The notes beneath the pieces were generated by a model. It was not told where the DNA came from and searched no databases. It saw only the letters and a program-made list of their open reading frames with translations. 64,000 nucleotides of DNA, taken from Gautieria morchelliformis (lineage: Eukaryota > Basidiomycota > Agaricomycetes > Gomphales > Gomphaceae). The position numbers and the translations under genes are program-made. The DNA lies in assembly GCA_015179125.1 (NCBI GenBank), contig WHVA01000083.1, forward strand, positions 1 to 64,000, in the 5' to 3' direction. Each line of letters starts with the position of its first letter. Position 1 is the stretch's first letter. Of this stretch, positions 53,136 to 64,000 are shown piece after piece.

Positions 53136-54785
53136 ATGCCAGCCAACTCAGACCCCCCACCGCCGCCCTCCCAGTCACAAGGGCACGGCAACCGCATGAG
53201 AGCCAATGCGCAAAACGTTAGCCCGAAAACCAGAGCCGAGCTTATCGCAGACCCCAGCTCATCCATCCGGACGAAAGAGGCCGCCCGTGGCTACCTGGAC
53301 AGAAATGGATACTTGGCAAAGGACGACCGACCCTCGATAGAACAGCTCAGCTACACGTTACTGTCCATAGCCCAAAGTACCGGCGCCAAAGCAGTACAAG
53401 AAGGAGCCAGGGCAGTGGCAATACTCATGTTAGATGACACAGCCAGCCGAGCGGGAGAGGCCATAGCCCAGTACGTCGAAAAGAGTCTGTCGCCCTTCCT
53501 AGACAAGGTCACAGCCGTGATAGACAATGCCAAAGAAGCTGCGCAAACTGCGAGAACCAGGGAAGAGAATGGGGGGCCCAGGGCCTCAGGCACCACATAC
53601 GCGGCAGCACTAAGAGGGAATGTCCCGCTGTCGCACCCGAACAATCTGGCGAAGGCCAAGGCCAGGGAATGTCAAGTCCTAATTGACAAAGACCCGAGTG
53701 CGACACGCAACATGCTAACGCAACTCTCTGAGTGGGAGCTGGTCACCAAAGCCAACGAAGCTATCAAGCAGCTGGAGGAGTTGAGGGGAGAAACGGAGGT
53801 AGCGTTTATAGGGGCTAAAATCCTCAACAACGGGGGAATAGTGCTGGATCTCAGCACGCCCCTTGGAGCCAAGTGGATACAAACCCATAGGAAAGCATTC
53901 ATGGAAAAATTCAGCGGCACGTCGGTGGTCAAGGACAGGGCGGTATCGGTAATAGTGGAATACGTACCAATCGCCCACACATCGGATGCACTGTCGGAAT
54001 TCAAGAAAGTAGAACGAGACTCTAAAATCCCAGACGGCAGCCTCATATCCACGCGCTGGATAAAGCCGATCCACAGGAGAATGGAGGGCCAGCGGACCGC
54101 GCACTTAATAGCGAAGTTCACCTCGACCGGAGCTGCCAACGTAGCAATCAGGGATGGACTCATCATCACAGGAAAGCGTACCTGGGCAAGACGAATGAAG
54201 AGGGAACCCCGCAGATGCCTGAAATGCCAAAAATACAACGCACGCCATATGGCCGCGGAGTGCAACAGCCCAGACACGTGCGGCACTTGTGGAAAGGCAC
54301 ACAAGACAACTGACTGCGAAGAGACCGATCCAGCCAAGTTCTCGTGCGCCAACTGCAACCGACAGGGTCACGCGTCATGGGACCGCACTTGCCCAAAGTT
54401 CAGAGAGATGTGTCAGGCGGTGGAGAAGGCAGACCCAGAGAACACCTACAAATTCTTCCCAAACGAAGAACCCTGGACGTGGGAGCAGCAGGGCATGGAG
54501 GGCGAAGTGGCGGACGCAGGGGATTTGATAAGACAGAGCTACATGCAACAACACGTGAGACAGAGAGAAGTGATTGAAGCATACAGGAGCGGGGGGATGA
54601 ACACATACAGCTGGGGCCAGGAACAAAGGGGCATGAGCAATCCCAGGATAGGACACAACGATGGGGGCTGGAATGGAAGGGACACAAGACAAAGAACCCT
54701 CGATGACTATGGGATTGGGGCCGACCAAGCGAACAGCCAACACCGAGAAGACTACGACAACTTCACTGACGCATACAGAGGATGA
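53136..54785 (+). CDS. LINE-C ORF1, RNA-binding zinc-knuckle protein
   Basis: 549 residues, uninterrupted. Start MPANSDPPPPPSQSQGHGNR, first ATG after the 5' UTR and matching the LINE-A start. An N-terminal helical domain (AELIADPSSSIRTKEAARGY to about residue 150) is followed by a conserved central domain (AALRGNVPLSHPNNLAKAKA; EFKKVERDSKIPDGSLISTR). Three CCHC-like knuckles lie at about residues 363-425 (CLKCQKYNARHMAAEC, CGTCGKAHKTTDC, CANCNRQGHASWDRTC). A Gln/Gly/Asp-rich tail follows. In this LINE class ORF1 packages element RNA into a particle for reverse transcription. The stop overlaps the ORF2 start as ATGA. Confidence 0.92.
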   Translation: MPANSDPPPPPSQSQGHGNRMRANAQNVSPKTRAELIADPSSSIRTKEAARGYLDRNGYLAKDDRPSIEQLSYTLLSIAQSTGAKAVQEGARAVAILMLDDTASRAGEAIAQYVEKSLSPFLDKVTAVIDNAKEAAQTARTREENGGPRASGTTYAAALRGNVPLSHPNNLAKAKARECQVLIDKDPSATRNMLTQLSEWELVTKANEAIKQLEELRGETEVAFIGAKILNNGGIVLDLSTPLGAKWIQTHRKAFMEKFSGTSVVKDRAVSVIVEYVPIAHTSDALSEFKKVERDSKIPDGSLISTRWIKPIHRRMEGQRTAHLIAKFTSTGAANVAIRDGLIITGKRTWARRMKREPRRCLKCQKYNARHMAAECNSPDTCGTCGKAHKTTDCEETDPAKFSCANCNRQGHASWDRTCPKFREMCQAVEKADPENTYKFFPNEEPWTWEQQGMEGEVADAGDLIRQSYMQQHVRQREVIEAYRSGGMNTYSWGQEQRGMSNPRIGHNDGGWNGRDTRQRTLDDYGIGADQANSQHREDYDNFTDAYRG

Positions 54786-57700
54786 GTAACAACAACAACA
54801 AGTCAAAACAACTGCGGGTCAGACAACAAAATGCTAACAAATCCCTCACCACAACTGTAGATATGTTTGCGAAATGCCCACCTGACAAGTACGACATTAT
54901 AGCAGTGCAAGAGCCCTACATCGACTTCCTTGGCAACGCCAGGGCTACCCCGCACTGGCACTCCATATACCCCAAAACGCATTACAGCGACAACAACAGA
55001 CGCACAAGGTCAATGATCCTGGTCAACAAGAAGTTAACGACGAACGAGTGGGCAGCGATAGATGTAGGCACACCAGACATCACGGCAATGAAAATCAAGA
55101 CAAACATGGGTATAGTCGTAATATATAATTTCTACTGTGATTGTACAAACGCTGACAGCATCCGGGACATACGGAGACATCTACAGGATCAGGCAATAAC
55201 CGGCAACCCAAATAATGAGGAAGTGGCAGGCATGCTCTGGGTAGGAGACTTTAACAGACACCATCCACAGTGGGACGACAACAGAAACTCGCACTTGTTC
55301 ACAAGACACAACCTGGACGCTGCCCAGCTACTGATCGACACCACTGTGGAACGCGACATGCAGATGGTGCTACCCAAAGGCCTACCAACCCTTAGAGCTA
55401 TGTCAACGGGCAACTACACGCGCCCTGACAATGTCTTCCTATCAACACCCATCGTCGAAGCTCTAGTCAGCTGCGCACCAGTCCTGGAAGACCAGCCGGC
55501 AAAAAGCGACCACTATCCGGTGGACACGGTCATAGATGTTCTCACTACAGAGATGAGCGGCACTCAAAAGTACAACTATAGGAAAGTCGATTGGAAGGCC
55601 TTCGAGAAGGAGCTGGCGGCCAAGCTGGCGACTGGGATACAGAGCCCAACCCCCCCACTGCGCGAGAGTTTCAGCAGAATCTAGATGTCCTGATGACGGC
55701 GATCTTAGAGACCGTAGAAGAGATAGTTCCCAAAACTAAGCCGTCCCCCTATATGAAGCGCTGGTGGTCACTAGAACTGACGCATCTCAGAGCAGAAGCT
55801 AGGAAGCTATGCAGGAATTCCCTTGCCCACAGAAACGACCTCGCTCATGACACGCATGCGAAGTACAAGGAGGCTAGGAACCAGTACGCAAGCGCGATCG
55901 AAAAGTCCAAACGCGAGCACTGGGACGACTTTCTAGAAAGCGTCGACCAAAAGACGGTGTGGACAGCACATAGATATGCATCAGCGGATCCCTCAGATGG
56001 TGGAAGAACGCGGGTCCCAACACTATCAGCTAAGCGAGAGGACGGATCCACCTGGGTCGCTGACACCAATGACCGAAAAGCTGAGATGTTATTCGAGACC
56101 TTTTTCCCTAGGACTGCAGCACCGGACACAAGTGACCCAGCAGAATACACTTATCCCCCGGAGGCGTTCGACTTCGCACCAGTCACAGACGAGCAAATCA
56201 GGCGCGCCATCAGCAAGCTGAACTCATTCAAGGCTCCGGGAATGAACGGTATCCCCAACGTCATAATAAAACAGTGCACTAACACCCTGCTACCATACCT
56301 AGGGCCTCTGTTCCGTGCAACATTCAGCCTAGAAGTCTACCCATCGCAATGGCGTGACTCGATCACGCAAGTCCTACGCAAGCCCGGAAAGCCTGACTAC
56401 ACCATCCCAGGAGCATACCGACCAATAGCACTGCTCGACACAATAGGGAAAGTGCTTTCAGCTTGTGTGGCAGAAGACTTAGTCAAAATGACAGAGCTCA
56501 AGCGGCTGCTGCCAGGAAACCACTATGGGTGCAGACCAGGACGCACGACCACTGACGCCATACATTATACGGTAAGTGCCGCGAAAGACGCATGGAGAAG
56601 AGGCAAAGTCCTAGGGCTCCTCTTTCTAGACATCAAGGGCGCTTTCCCGAGTGTCATCCTAGAGCAACTGACCCACAACATGCGCAAGAGAGGCATACCA
56701 CAGATATATACTGAATGGATCAAGCGTAAGGTCAAAGGGCGGCGGACCATAGTGAGCTTCGATGACTACAGCACGCAGATGATAGAAATAGGCCGGGGGA
56801 TGGATCAAGGGTGCCCATTATCAGCAATTGCCTACCAGTTTTATAATGTGGATTTGCTGGAGGTGGTCAACCCGCACAAAGGGGAGGATGCCGTGGGCTT
56901 TGTGGACGACACAACAATAATCGCAGAGGGGAACGATCTTCAGGAGGCCTTCGATAAGTTGACGGACATAATGACTCGGAATGAAGGAGCGCTGGAATGG
57001 GCCATAACACATGAGTGCCATTTTGCCATAGAAAAGTTTGGACTAATGGGACTCACCAGAAAGAGAGAATGTGACCCAACAGGAACCAAGAAGTCCAGAC
57101 CGATCCACAGGCCCACCATCAAGATCGGACACCACACGGTCCAACCGTCTCTCACACACAAGTTCCTAGGTATTGTCATGGACCAGGAGCTAAGATTCAG
57201 GGAGCATGCAAACTATACGCTGGCAAAGGGGGACAGGTTCATCAACCAGTACAGACGGCTGGCGAAACCCTCCAAGGGAGTGGCAGCGAGACACATGCGC
57301 AAATATTACTTATCGGTAGCAGTCCCGAAGGTTCTGTACGCGGCTGACGTTTTCCTCGTGCCAGGGACCAAGCGAAATAAGGGCACGAAGGGGCACATAA
57401 ACAAGCTTGCAAGGATTCAAAGACAAGCAGCCCTATTTATCACAGGCGCCATGCGAACCACTGCTAATGACACCCTAGATGCACACGCCGGTCTGCTACC
57501 ATTTCCCCTCCTCGTAGCCAAGGTCATCCACAGGGCAGCGGTGCGCATGGCGTGTCTACCAGAATATCACCCGCTCGCACCGAAGATCTTGCGATCTGCC
57601 AACAGATATGTCAAGAGACACCGATCACCGCTACATGAGGTCATGCATGCCTTCAACCTAGAACCCAACCGCATGGAGAAAATCCACCTGATAGTCCTAG

Positions 57701-58734
57701 GACCGAAGTGGGAACCAGCGTTCAAGATACACATAGCCACAGACAAAGACCGAGCGGTAGATGAGGTTGAAGCAGATGGCGCAGGAGTCAAGATATTCTC
57801 CGACGGCTCCTCAATAGATGGCGGGGTAGGGGCGGTGGCAGTTCTATATGAGGGAGGGGTTGAAAAGCAAGCGGTAAGGCTGTATCTAGGAGCAGAGAGC
57901 GAGCACACAGTGTTCGAGGCAGAACTAGTGGGAGCGGCACTTGGAGCAAAATTACTAAACAGGACCAGACAGGCGAGGTACATGATTGCGGTCGACAACC
58001 AGGCAGCACTCCTGACAACGAGAAAGGAGAAGGCAATTTCAGGCCAACACCTGATAAACGCGCTCCACAGACAGGTCAAAGGAGTTCTACTACAACAACC
58101 GACTGCAAACCTGGTCATGAGGTGGGTGCCGGGGCACGAGGGGGTGCTGCATGAGAGAGCGGACGAAGAGGCCAAAAAAGCGGCGAGGGGGGAGTCCAGC
58201 GAGGAGATGCTGATCCCAATAGAATGCAGAGGCAACATCCCCATCAGCAAGGCGGCGGAGCTGCAGAGATATCACAAGGAGATCAAAAGACAGGCAAAGA
58301 TGGCATTTGCTAAGTCACCTCACGCTGACATTGCACACAAAATTGACCCGTCGATGCCATCTACAGCGTTCACCAGGCTTAGCACCGCAATGCCCAGGAA
58401 ACACGCCGCCCTACTAGTACAGCTCAGGACCGGACACGTAGCCCTTAACAAGCACCTAGCCAAAATCGGAAAGGAAACATCGCCCAAGTGCCCAGCGTGT
58501 AAAGTGGCAGACAAGACCGTGCATCACTACCTATTCAGGTGTCCAACGTACGCAAGACAGAGGAAGGAGTTGACGAGGGAGCTGCGCAGGGGAGCGAGCT
58601 CTGCGAGAGTCTTGCTGGCTAGACCCAAAGCGATGGGACCACTCTTCAAGTATATCAGAGACACGAAGAGATTCGAAAAAGCGTACGGGGACTTAACACT
58701 TCCCCAAGAGTCAGGGGAAAGAGGGACAGGATAG
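54782..58734 (+). CDS. LINE-C ORF2, endonuclease-RT-RNase H (one frameshift)
   Basis: Starts at the ATG overlapping the ORF1 stop (MSNNNNKSKQLRVRQQNANK). The APE-type endonuclease has VQEPYIDFLGNARA, WVGDFNRHHPQWDD and SDHYPVDTV. A single frame change lies in the C run near 55652-55658; the second frame then stays open to 58734. RT: AISKLNSFKAPGMNGIPN, YRPIALLDTIGKV, LLFLDIKGAFPS, MDQGCPLSAIAYQ, active site GFVDDTTIIAEG. RNase H: IFSDGSSIDGGVGA, FEAELVGAALGA, IAVDNQAAL, WVPGHEGVLHERADEEAKK. C-terminal zinc motif: CPACKVADKTVHHYLFRC. It nicks target DNA and copies the RNA at the nick. All catalytic residues I can check are present. Confidence 0.92.
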
Positions 58735-58957
58735 AGAGGGAGCGGAAATGGACGGAAACCAGAAGCGGAACAACTTTCACCTCGCCCACACAGGCACGGA
58801 CATGCTCAGGGCTTCGCCCGCGAAGCACAAGTAGAGACCGAGAAATATAGGGCAGATAGAACATTCATTTGAGACCGGCGTTTTGTATGCTTTGTCTTAC
58901 ATAGGGCACTGCCCCAAAAGACAATAAATTGGATTATAAAAAAAAAAAAAAAAAAAG

Positions 58958-58967
58958 TTGCAAGACA
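58958..58967. repeat. Target duplication of LINE-C, right
   Basis: TTGCAAGACA, matching 52975-52984. Confidence 0.88.
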
Positions 58968-60149
58968 TCAAGCGGATGCAGGATCCTGATATGGAACTCG
59001 GGGGGGTGGGGGGTGGCGGCGCTAAAGACGTCTGACGTGGGAAGCGTACGTCAGCTGGGGAAGTCTGTAAGGAGAACTGATTCAGTGCTTCTTACAGATT
59101 TTCCCAGCTGACCACCACTCTCGACCTCTACTCACCTCGAGATATATGGGACTGACCTGGGGAGCTGGGTAGGGAGGGATGGGTGGTGAGGCTTGAAGAG
59201 CAGTAGGAGCAGGTGCCGTCGGGAGAGGCATAGACGGGTATAGAGGGAGCGATATGGCGGTGACAGGACTTCACCTTGGGGTGGGTGCGCCTGTGTGAGA
59301 AGTCGCCACTGATGGTGCCGTGGGCGCAGACGGATCTAAGTACTGTTTAGCTAGTCGCTTATAACTTCGGGAGAGGTTTAGACAGTTGCGAGAACTTGGA
59401 GGCGGTGTGCGTGGACGGAGCCGAAATCACTAATGTGGGGACGTCCAAGGAAGCGACATCGAGACAAGCAGGACACAACAAGGCAGGGCGAAAGCTGAAA
59501 GAGTGCGCATTGTAGACTGGGTGTGGTGGAACCTGCAGGAAACCAAAAAATGTATTTGGGTACCCGGTAGATACAGTCCATATATATCTAGGTTTGGACG
59601 GCGATCATTGATGGCGGCAACGATCGGGCTTCGCACCCAAAAGCCTCGGGCTTAAGGGTCAGGCTCGGGCTTGCTAAATCTCAAGCAGCCCTCGCAGCGG
59701 GCTTTCCGAGGGCCGGGAAGACACTAGAACTGATGCAGAACCGACGTGCAGTCGACGACATGTGCTAGAGGGAATATGGCGTTTTTATCCTATCCATAGT
59801 TCAGGAATAAGAAGGGCGAATAACAAAAGAAAAAAGAAAATTAAACCTGACCTCAACTGCCAACCCTTACTGGTGCGTCTGCTTCGGTTAGAAAACAGGA
59901 TAGTCAATCGGACCGTTTTGCAGGCTTTATGGATGTTCTTCCTCTGTGCATAAGTAAAATCCCAGAACCCCGTCCCATATCCGCAACCCAGCCCAGGAGT
60001 TTTTCGCTTATTGTATCAAACGGTCTCTTTCGTATGCAGACATGACTCACTGCGGGCTCTTTCGAACGTGTTTCGGGTCATGCCCACACACATTCTCTAT
60101 TATTTATTGACCTACCATACAGCTAATAATTTCTGAGGGATGTTAATCT
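58968..60149. other. Unassigned region between LINE-C and K5
   Basis: No gene recognised. Contains the hairpin at 59052-59110 and, near 59620-59730, four CGGGCTT-type words reminiscent of subterminal repeats of a decayed DNA transposon. Confidence 0.4.
59052..59110. repeat. 59-nt near-perfect hairpin
   Basis: Left arm CAGCTGGGGAAGTCTGTAAG, right arm CTTACAGATTTTCCCAGCTG (two mismatches). The pairing continues inward (ACTGA/TCAGT) almost to the centre. It is either a very small palindromic element or a potential hairpin RNA. Confidence 0.75.
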
Positions 60150-60311
60150 GGTTTAGGCAAGCCTCTCGTAGGGGCTAAATCGGAATCAGGCCCAGGATAT
60201 TCGCCGGCGACACTGCCTACTTACGTGGAGCTGGAGAATGCTCATATTTGCAATCAATTTGTTTTTAAGGGCTACAACAACAATATAAGAAAGAGACGTT
60301 ACCACGGAACC

Positions 60312-61758
60312 TCATGGCATTGTTTTCTCGTGGAACGGTAGCACTGACTTGCTCCCTGAGTCGCCGTATGTTGTAGCACTAGCCTTGGACGTGTTTCCTG
60401 ACTCTGTGTTCTTTCGTCGAATTATGATCCGAAACGGCACTCGAAGCAAACATCTTTTTGCTTCTCCATCCCCTTCCTGAGAGTAAAACAACAGTAAGAT
60501 TTTGGAAAAAGGGAGATAAAAGTCAAACAAACCCAGTACGCCAGATGTTCCCGTATCCGCCTGCATATCCGTGCGTAGCGCGACTTCTTGTACAGTAACA
60601 CTCGCGAATTCAATTCCCGAGATCCGAGTCCAGATGCGATGCGTTCAAATTGAGCCAGGGCCGAAGATGCATCAGGTCGTTGCGACGGATCTTGGTGCAT
60701 CATGGCAGTCGCAAGCGGCTGGAATATACTAAGACCATGATAATTCTGTGTCTGTGAGCAAAGATACTATATATGGATAAGGGGCTACACACCTCGACTA
60801 ATTCTGCAAAAACGCCTCCCAATTGGTAAATGTCCACTTTGAAGGGGTCGTAGGGAATGTCATACGACAGTTCTGGCACCGTTTTATTCTGACCTCCCAT
60901 CCCTAACTCCAGGTGCCTGTCTTCGAAGCTTGCGAACCATGTAGAGAGGCCAAAATCAATGAAGAAATAATCTACAGGCGCCACAGCTAAGCGGGTGGTA
61001 TAGGTAAATCCCTCGGCGGATGGGACGCCAGTATGTGACCACTGGGAAGTAAAATGAAACCCTTTGGGAATCAGTCTGCTCGAGTCCATCATGATGTTTC
61101 CATGACATGCATCTCTACCCAAACGCGCGCATGAGATCAAAAGTCAGATGGGATATGTAAGTTATTCACCTGTGGGCAATATTGTGTTCATGCATAAATT
61201 CTAGTCCCTGAAGAATTATTCAACAAGTGCTCCAAAGACGAGGTTATAGCTTACCTGAAGCGATTGCCGGAAAAATTCTACACATTCTGACCGAAATTGG
61301 AAATGGGGATCATCGAATTGTCTGAGGTATGGCATGACCAACAAGGCCCATTCATCGTCGCCAGGTAAGGGTATCACGTCTAATATACGGACAGCGCGAT
61401 TTCTGGGATCTGACAATAGCGCCTCGGAGGAAAGATAGCGGGAGGTAGGTAATTCTTGGGTGGTAGTGGGGACCCGCTTTAGAATAACTTTGGCATCATC
61501 CTCGACCCGCGTCGCATCTATCACATTCATATACTAGCATAAATTCGTTAAGCTAACCTGGAATAGTGAGACATTCGTCGGACGCACCCTGGTCGGACGC
61601 GAGTCTTCGTGGTATAACGGAATGCCATTATTCGCCTTCCAGGAACCAACCCATCCAGGTTGGTATCTAGGGCGGAGCTGGTACCCTCTGGATAGCAAGT
61701 ATGGTTGGAGCTCAACCCACTTTACTTCATCGTCGAATAGTGAATAAGGCTCTTGCAT
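60312..61758 (-). CDS. K5, kinase-like protein
   Basis: Six-exon kinase copy. First exon: YVRDPVHRRVTTLSIPVARM (continuous upstream of the family Met at 61758), EPYSLFDDEVKWVELQPYLL, RPRYQPGWVGSWK. Then DDAKVILKRVPTT, YLRQFDDPHFQF, spliced EHNIAHRDACHGNIMMD, FFIDFGLSTWFAS, VDIYQLGGVFAELVE, RPDASSALAQFERI, and last exon EGDGEAKRCLLRV ending at 60312. Intron sites match K1-K4 (donor GTGCGT in intron 1). No break was seen in the kinase core; the 5' first exon further right is not resolved. Together with K3 and K4, one of the best candidates for an expressed member. No glycine-rich loop is apparent. Confidence 0.7.
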
Positions 61759-63203
61759 TCGAGCGACTGGGATACTTAAGGTTGTCACACGGCGGTGCAC
61801 GGGGTCCCGTACATATATATATAGACGCGCCGCTTACCGTAATCACAACACACACACGCCCATTTACATAAACCAACGAAGGTTGTTTACAAGAATAATT
61901 ATTCCGACCACGGTGGAGGGACTTCGCAGAGGGAGAATGGAACACATACGATTGTTACTCTCAGACTGTGCGCCGGCGTCCAAGTGAACCACACTAGTCT
62001 TCACTACTAGTAGCCAGGCCGATGAATTCAGCTGTGCCACCACGTCATCAACTTAGCAAGAATACCGCGGGTTGTGTGCTAAATACGCGCGATACTTACA
62101 GTAACTTCATTCGCGTATATAAATCATTTAATTATATCTTATGTTGTTCCCAGTATAGTAGAATTGCCGGGTTCGTCGACAGAGGTACAAGCTAGGATCG
62201 ATCGTGATAATCTCGAGACGCCCGACGTGAGCCATCAGCATGAAACACTTCGTAGTACACCGGAGCACGGGTGGCTCATCAGTGAAATTTCCAGGACATT
62301 GAATGTATTATAGACAGTGGTTCCCTGATGAGCTCATTCCATCGCTGACATCTGGCGCGTCACTGATCACTGTGAATCAGACCCCCTTCACCTGTACCTC
62401 AAGGTAAAGGAAGCGTATGCGTGGCAAAGCAAACAAGCCAAGAATGGGTCAGTAGTCCATGTTCACAAGCGAGAGCCAGAAGCCGCCTCGCACTTACTGA
62501 CTTTCTTGAATCCCTGAGCCTCGTGTCACTATAATGATTCCCGGTTATCTGTCGATGGTCGAAGCTGCGTTCAGGACAGTGTATAACATGTCACAGCCGG
62601 GTGCATTGTTCTGGTCTATAGAGCTCTATGCGAAAGCTCCCTAGCCTACGATACAGCTGAGCTAGTAGAGTACTGATGACGAAGTCACCAGCTCATACTC
62701 TCTAAATAGGATCGAGAACTCAGGATCTTTCTTGACTTCGTGATTAGGTGAATCATAGTCAGAAACGTAGATGTTATAATATGCATGCGACATATATTCA
62801 AACTTCGCCGAAGAGCATGTTAGATCCAAGAAACAAAGCACAAATAGCCTACGTGAATCAGGCTGCTACTAGAGAATAAGCATGGTGCATATGACAGAGG
62901 GAATAGGGTCTTTCTGAAATAGTAGGTGGGTGAGACCACGGTATCTCTGTTGAGGTCATTATCGGTACAGAAATGATCATCCGAACCCGTGCCACCACCC
63001 GGGCCATGGCAACTTGAAGTCTATTAACGGCGGGCCAAGCTACCAGACTGCAGGTGACTGAAATTTGCAGTTAGCACACAATGATCAACGCATTAATGTC
63101 GTGAGAAATCTCATGCTTGGGTAGGGTTGTAGAGGAAGGGTAGGAATGACCGTATGATTCCTCTGAGCTGCTGCATAATGGTCAGCCGGCACAGTCGTGG
63201 AGA
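61759..63203. other. K5 upstream region joined to a G 3' flank
   Basis: 61759-62680 corresponds to the upstream region of the other K genes, with a decayed palindrome at 62352-62363 (CTGGCGCGTCAC, two changes). 62700-63203 is the G 3' flank. The G exons that should lie between are absent, as at K2. Confidence 0.5.
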
Positions 63204-63262
63204 TCATACTGGTATGTCGTACTCATCATCCGTATCTTCCTCACTATGCTCCGAATGAGGGA
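63204..63262 (-). pseudogene. G5, last-exon fragment
   Basis: Encodes PHSEHSEEDTDDEYDIPV and stop, identical in protein to the end of G2. The copia LTR begins inside this exon at 63263, so the rest of G5, if present, lies beyond the window. Confidence 0.65.
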
Positions 63263-63483
63263 TGTTAGTAATCGGGACGATGACACCGCCGAGGCAGAGC
63301 CGGCACGCATTTAGCCGGAGGTTCGAGATCGCTCTCGACCCCGGGTTGCTGGTGCACCGGCATCGCATCGGCACAGCAGCTCGAAGAGATTGGTAATATA
63401 GGAACATCATAATTAGTATATAAGGACAGATGATCTTGTACAGATCGTAGAATATCAGATTATTATATCTCCTTCGTTCCACA
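63263..63483 (+). repeat. Ty1/copia 5' LTR
   Basis: A short (221 bp) LTR with TG...CA ends, an AT-rich TATATAAGG-type promoter block near 63416-63424, and gag downstream. Confidence 0.78.
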
Positions 63484-63562
63484 GGTTATGGGCCCCGCGC
63501 ATAACTAAACTACTACAAATCTAACTACGCTCTATACTCCAATAACTCAATACCGATCAACG

Positions 63563-64000
63563 ATGTCGAGTAGCAACAACACGTACAAGATCAACCCCTT
63601 GAACGGGGATAATTACGCGGCGTGGCGCCGGCGGCTCGAGTGGATACTCGATGACTTAGATCTGTGGGACGTGGCTATCGGCAGGGAGATGGAACTGAGA
63701 CCGGCAGATGCCGACAACGTCACTGCGACCGAGCAGCAGGAGATCGACGATTGGAGAAGGAAGGACAAGAAGGCCAGAAAAGAGATTTGCCTCAGAGTTG
63801 CTGATGAACAACTAGTTTACATCAATCAGACGATGTCTGCGTTTGCTGTATGGACTAGTCTACAAGCTATATTCGAATCTAAGGGAGCAGTGGGGATTGT
63901 AAATCTCCGAAGAGATTTCTTCCGGATGCTTGCCGAGGACGGCGCGAACATGGAGGAGCACGTACGCAAGCTCCGCGGCATTCAACAGGAACTGAATGCG
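63563..64000 (+). CDS. Ty1/copia gag, partial
   Basis: Begins MSSSNNTYKINPLNGDNYAA, followed by WRRRLEWILDDLDLWDV, the usual N-terminal domain of copia Gag (retrotransposon gag/UBN2 type). Next comes a helical part with LRVADEQLVYINQTMSAFAV and LRRDFFRMLAEDGANMEEHV. It forms the particle shell in this family. Cut by the window end at about residue 146. Confidence 0.85.
   Translation, partial: MSSSNNTYKINPLNGDNYAAWRRRLEWILDDLDLWDVAIGREMELRPADADNVTATEQQEIDDWRRKDKKARKEICLRVADEQLVYINQTMSAFAVWTSLQAIFESKGAVGIVNLRRDFFRMLAEDGANMEEHVRKLRGIQQELNA

Larger units (their letters stand above)
52985..58957 (+). mobile_element. LINE-C, nearly complete Tad1/I-type LINE
   Basis: A 5.97-kb LINE bounded by a 10-bp target duplication. 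It has a 5' UTR of about 150 bases (CTTTCTCACACTAACCACATC at its start, shared with LINE-A), ORF1, ORF2, a 3' UTR with CTTACATAGGGCACTGCC and CAATAAATTGG, and an 18-base A tail. Only one frameshift was found, in a C run of ORF2. High coding integrity and CpG content mark it as the youngest LINE here. If the C-run length is a sequencing or assembly error, the element would be intact. Confidence 0.92.
63263..64000 (+). mobile_element. Ty1/copia element, left part
   Basis: LTR of 221 bp at 63263-63483 (TGTTAGTAATCG...TTCGTTCCACA), a primer-site region (TTATGGGCCCCGCGC), then an open gag frame running off the window. No break is seen in the visible part. A virus-like element, recent in appearance. 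Confidence 0.8.

Noticed and set aside
54375-54806. Cys-rich minus-strand frame opposite LINE-C ORF1
   Set aside because: Antisense shadow of the zinc-knuckle and Gln-rich region.
1-64000. tRNA, rRNA or CRISPR features
   Set aside because: No cloverleaf-like sequence, rRNA motif or regularly spaced repeats with unique spacers were seen; direct repeats are explained by mobile elements and gene duplication.

Overview
The window looks like repeat-rich chromosomal DNA of a basidiomycete fungus, probably an agaricomycete of the Rhizoctonia/Cantharellales kind. The evidence is many short (about 50 nt) GT-AG introns, a tandemly expanded lineage-type protein-kinase family, LINEs whose ORF2 carries endonuclease, reverse transcriptase, RNase H and a terminal zinc motif (Tad1/I type), and Ty3/gypsy and Ty1/copia fossils. 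There is no prokaryotic signal, and I saw no rRNA or tRNA gene.

Host content is one gene module repeated several times. K is a kinase-like gene with six exons. G is an uncharacterised coiled-coil gene with very small exons, transcribed divergently from K. H is a poorly preserved gene just downstream of K on the same strand. Left cluster: G1(-) 8121-9842, K1(+) 10568-12080 and H1(+) remnant; then a K fragment(-), H2(-) and K2(-) 13984-15392; G2(-) 16687-17638; H3(-), K3(-) 19124-20710 and G3(+) 21446-23173. The G1-K1-H1 and H3-K3-G3 blocks are inverted copies of each other. Further copies are K4(-) 47754-49301, an H5 remnant near 52.8-52.97 kb, K5(-) 60312-61758 and the last exon of a fifth G at 63204-63262. 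A 12-bp palindrome, GTGGCGCGCCAC, recurs in the module's non-coding DNA.

The rest is mobile DNA. 1-7.3 kb: an LTR end, a strongly decayed LINE (LINE-E) holding a 1.06-kb insertion, two solo LTRs of one family with 5-bp target duplications, and a LINE 3' end. 23.76-46.07 kb: a nest in which LINE-B (13-bp target duplication) is split by LINE-A (10-bp duplication), which is split by an 11.7-kb composite of two gypsy elements with a permuted order of parts and an inverted LTR fragment. 49.4-50.8 kb: a 5'-truncated LINE (LINE-D) upstream of K4. 51.08-52.18 kb: a short hAT-like element. 52.98-58.96 kb: an almost complete LINE (LINE-C) with a 10-bp target duplication. 63.26 kb to the end: a Ty1/copia element inserted in the last exon of the fifth G copy.

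The strongest candidate for an undescribed system is the K-G-H module: a divergent kinase/coiled-coil pair amplified at least four times, with conserved introns and a shared palindrome. Its function cannot be read from the sequence.
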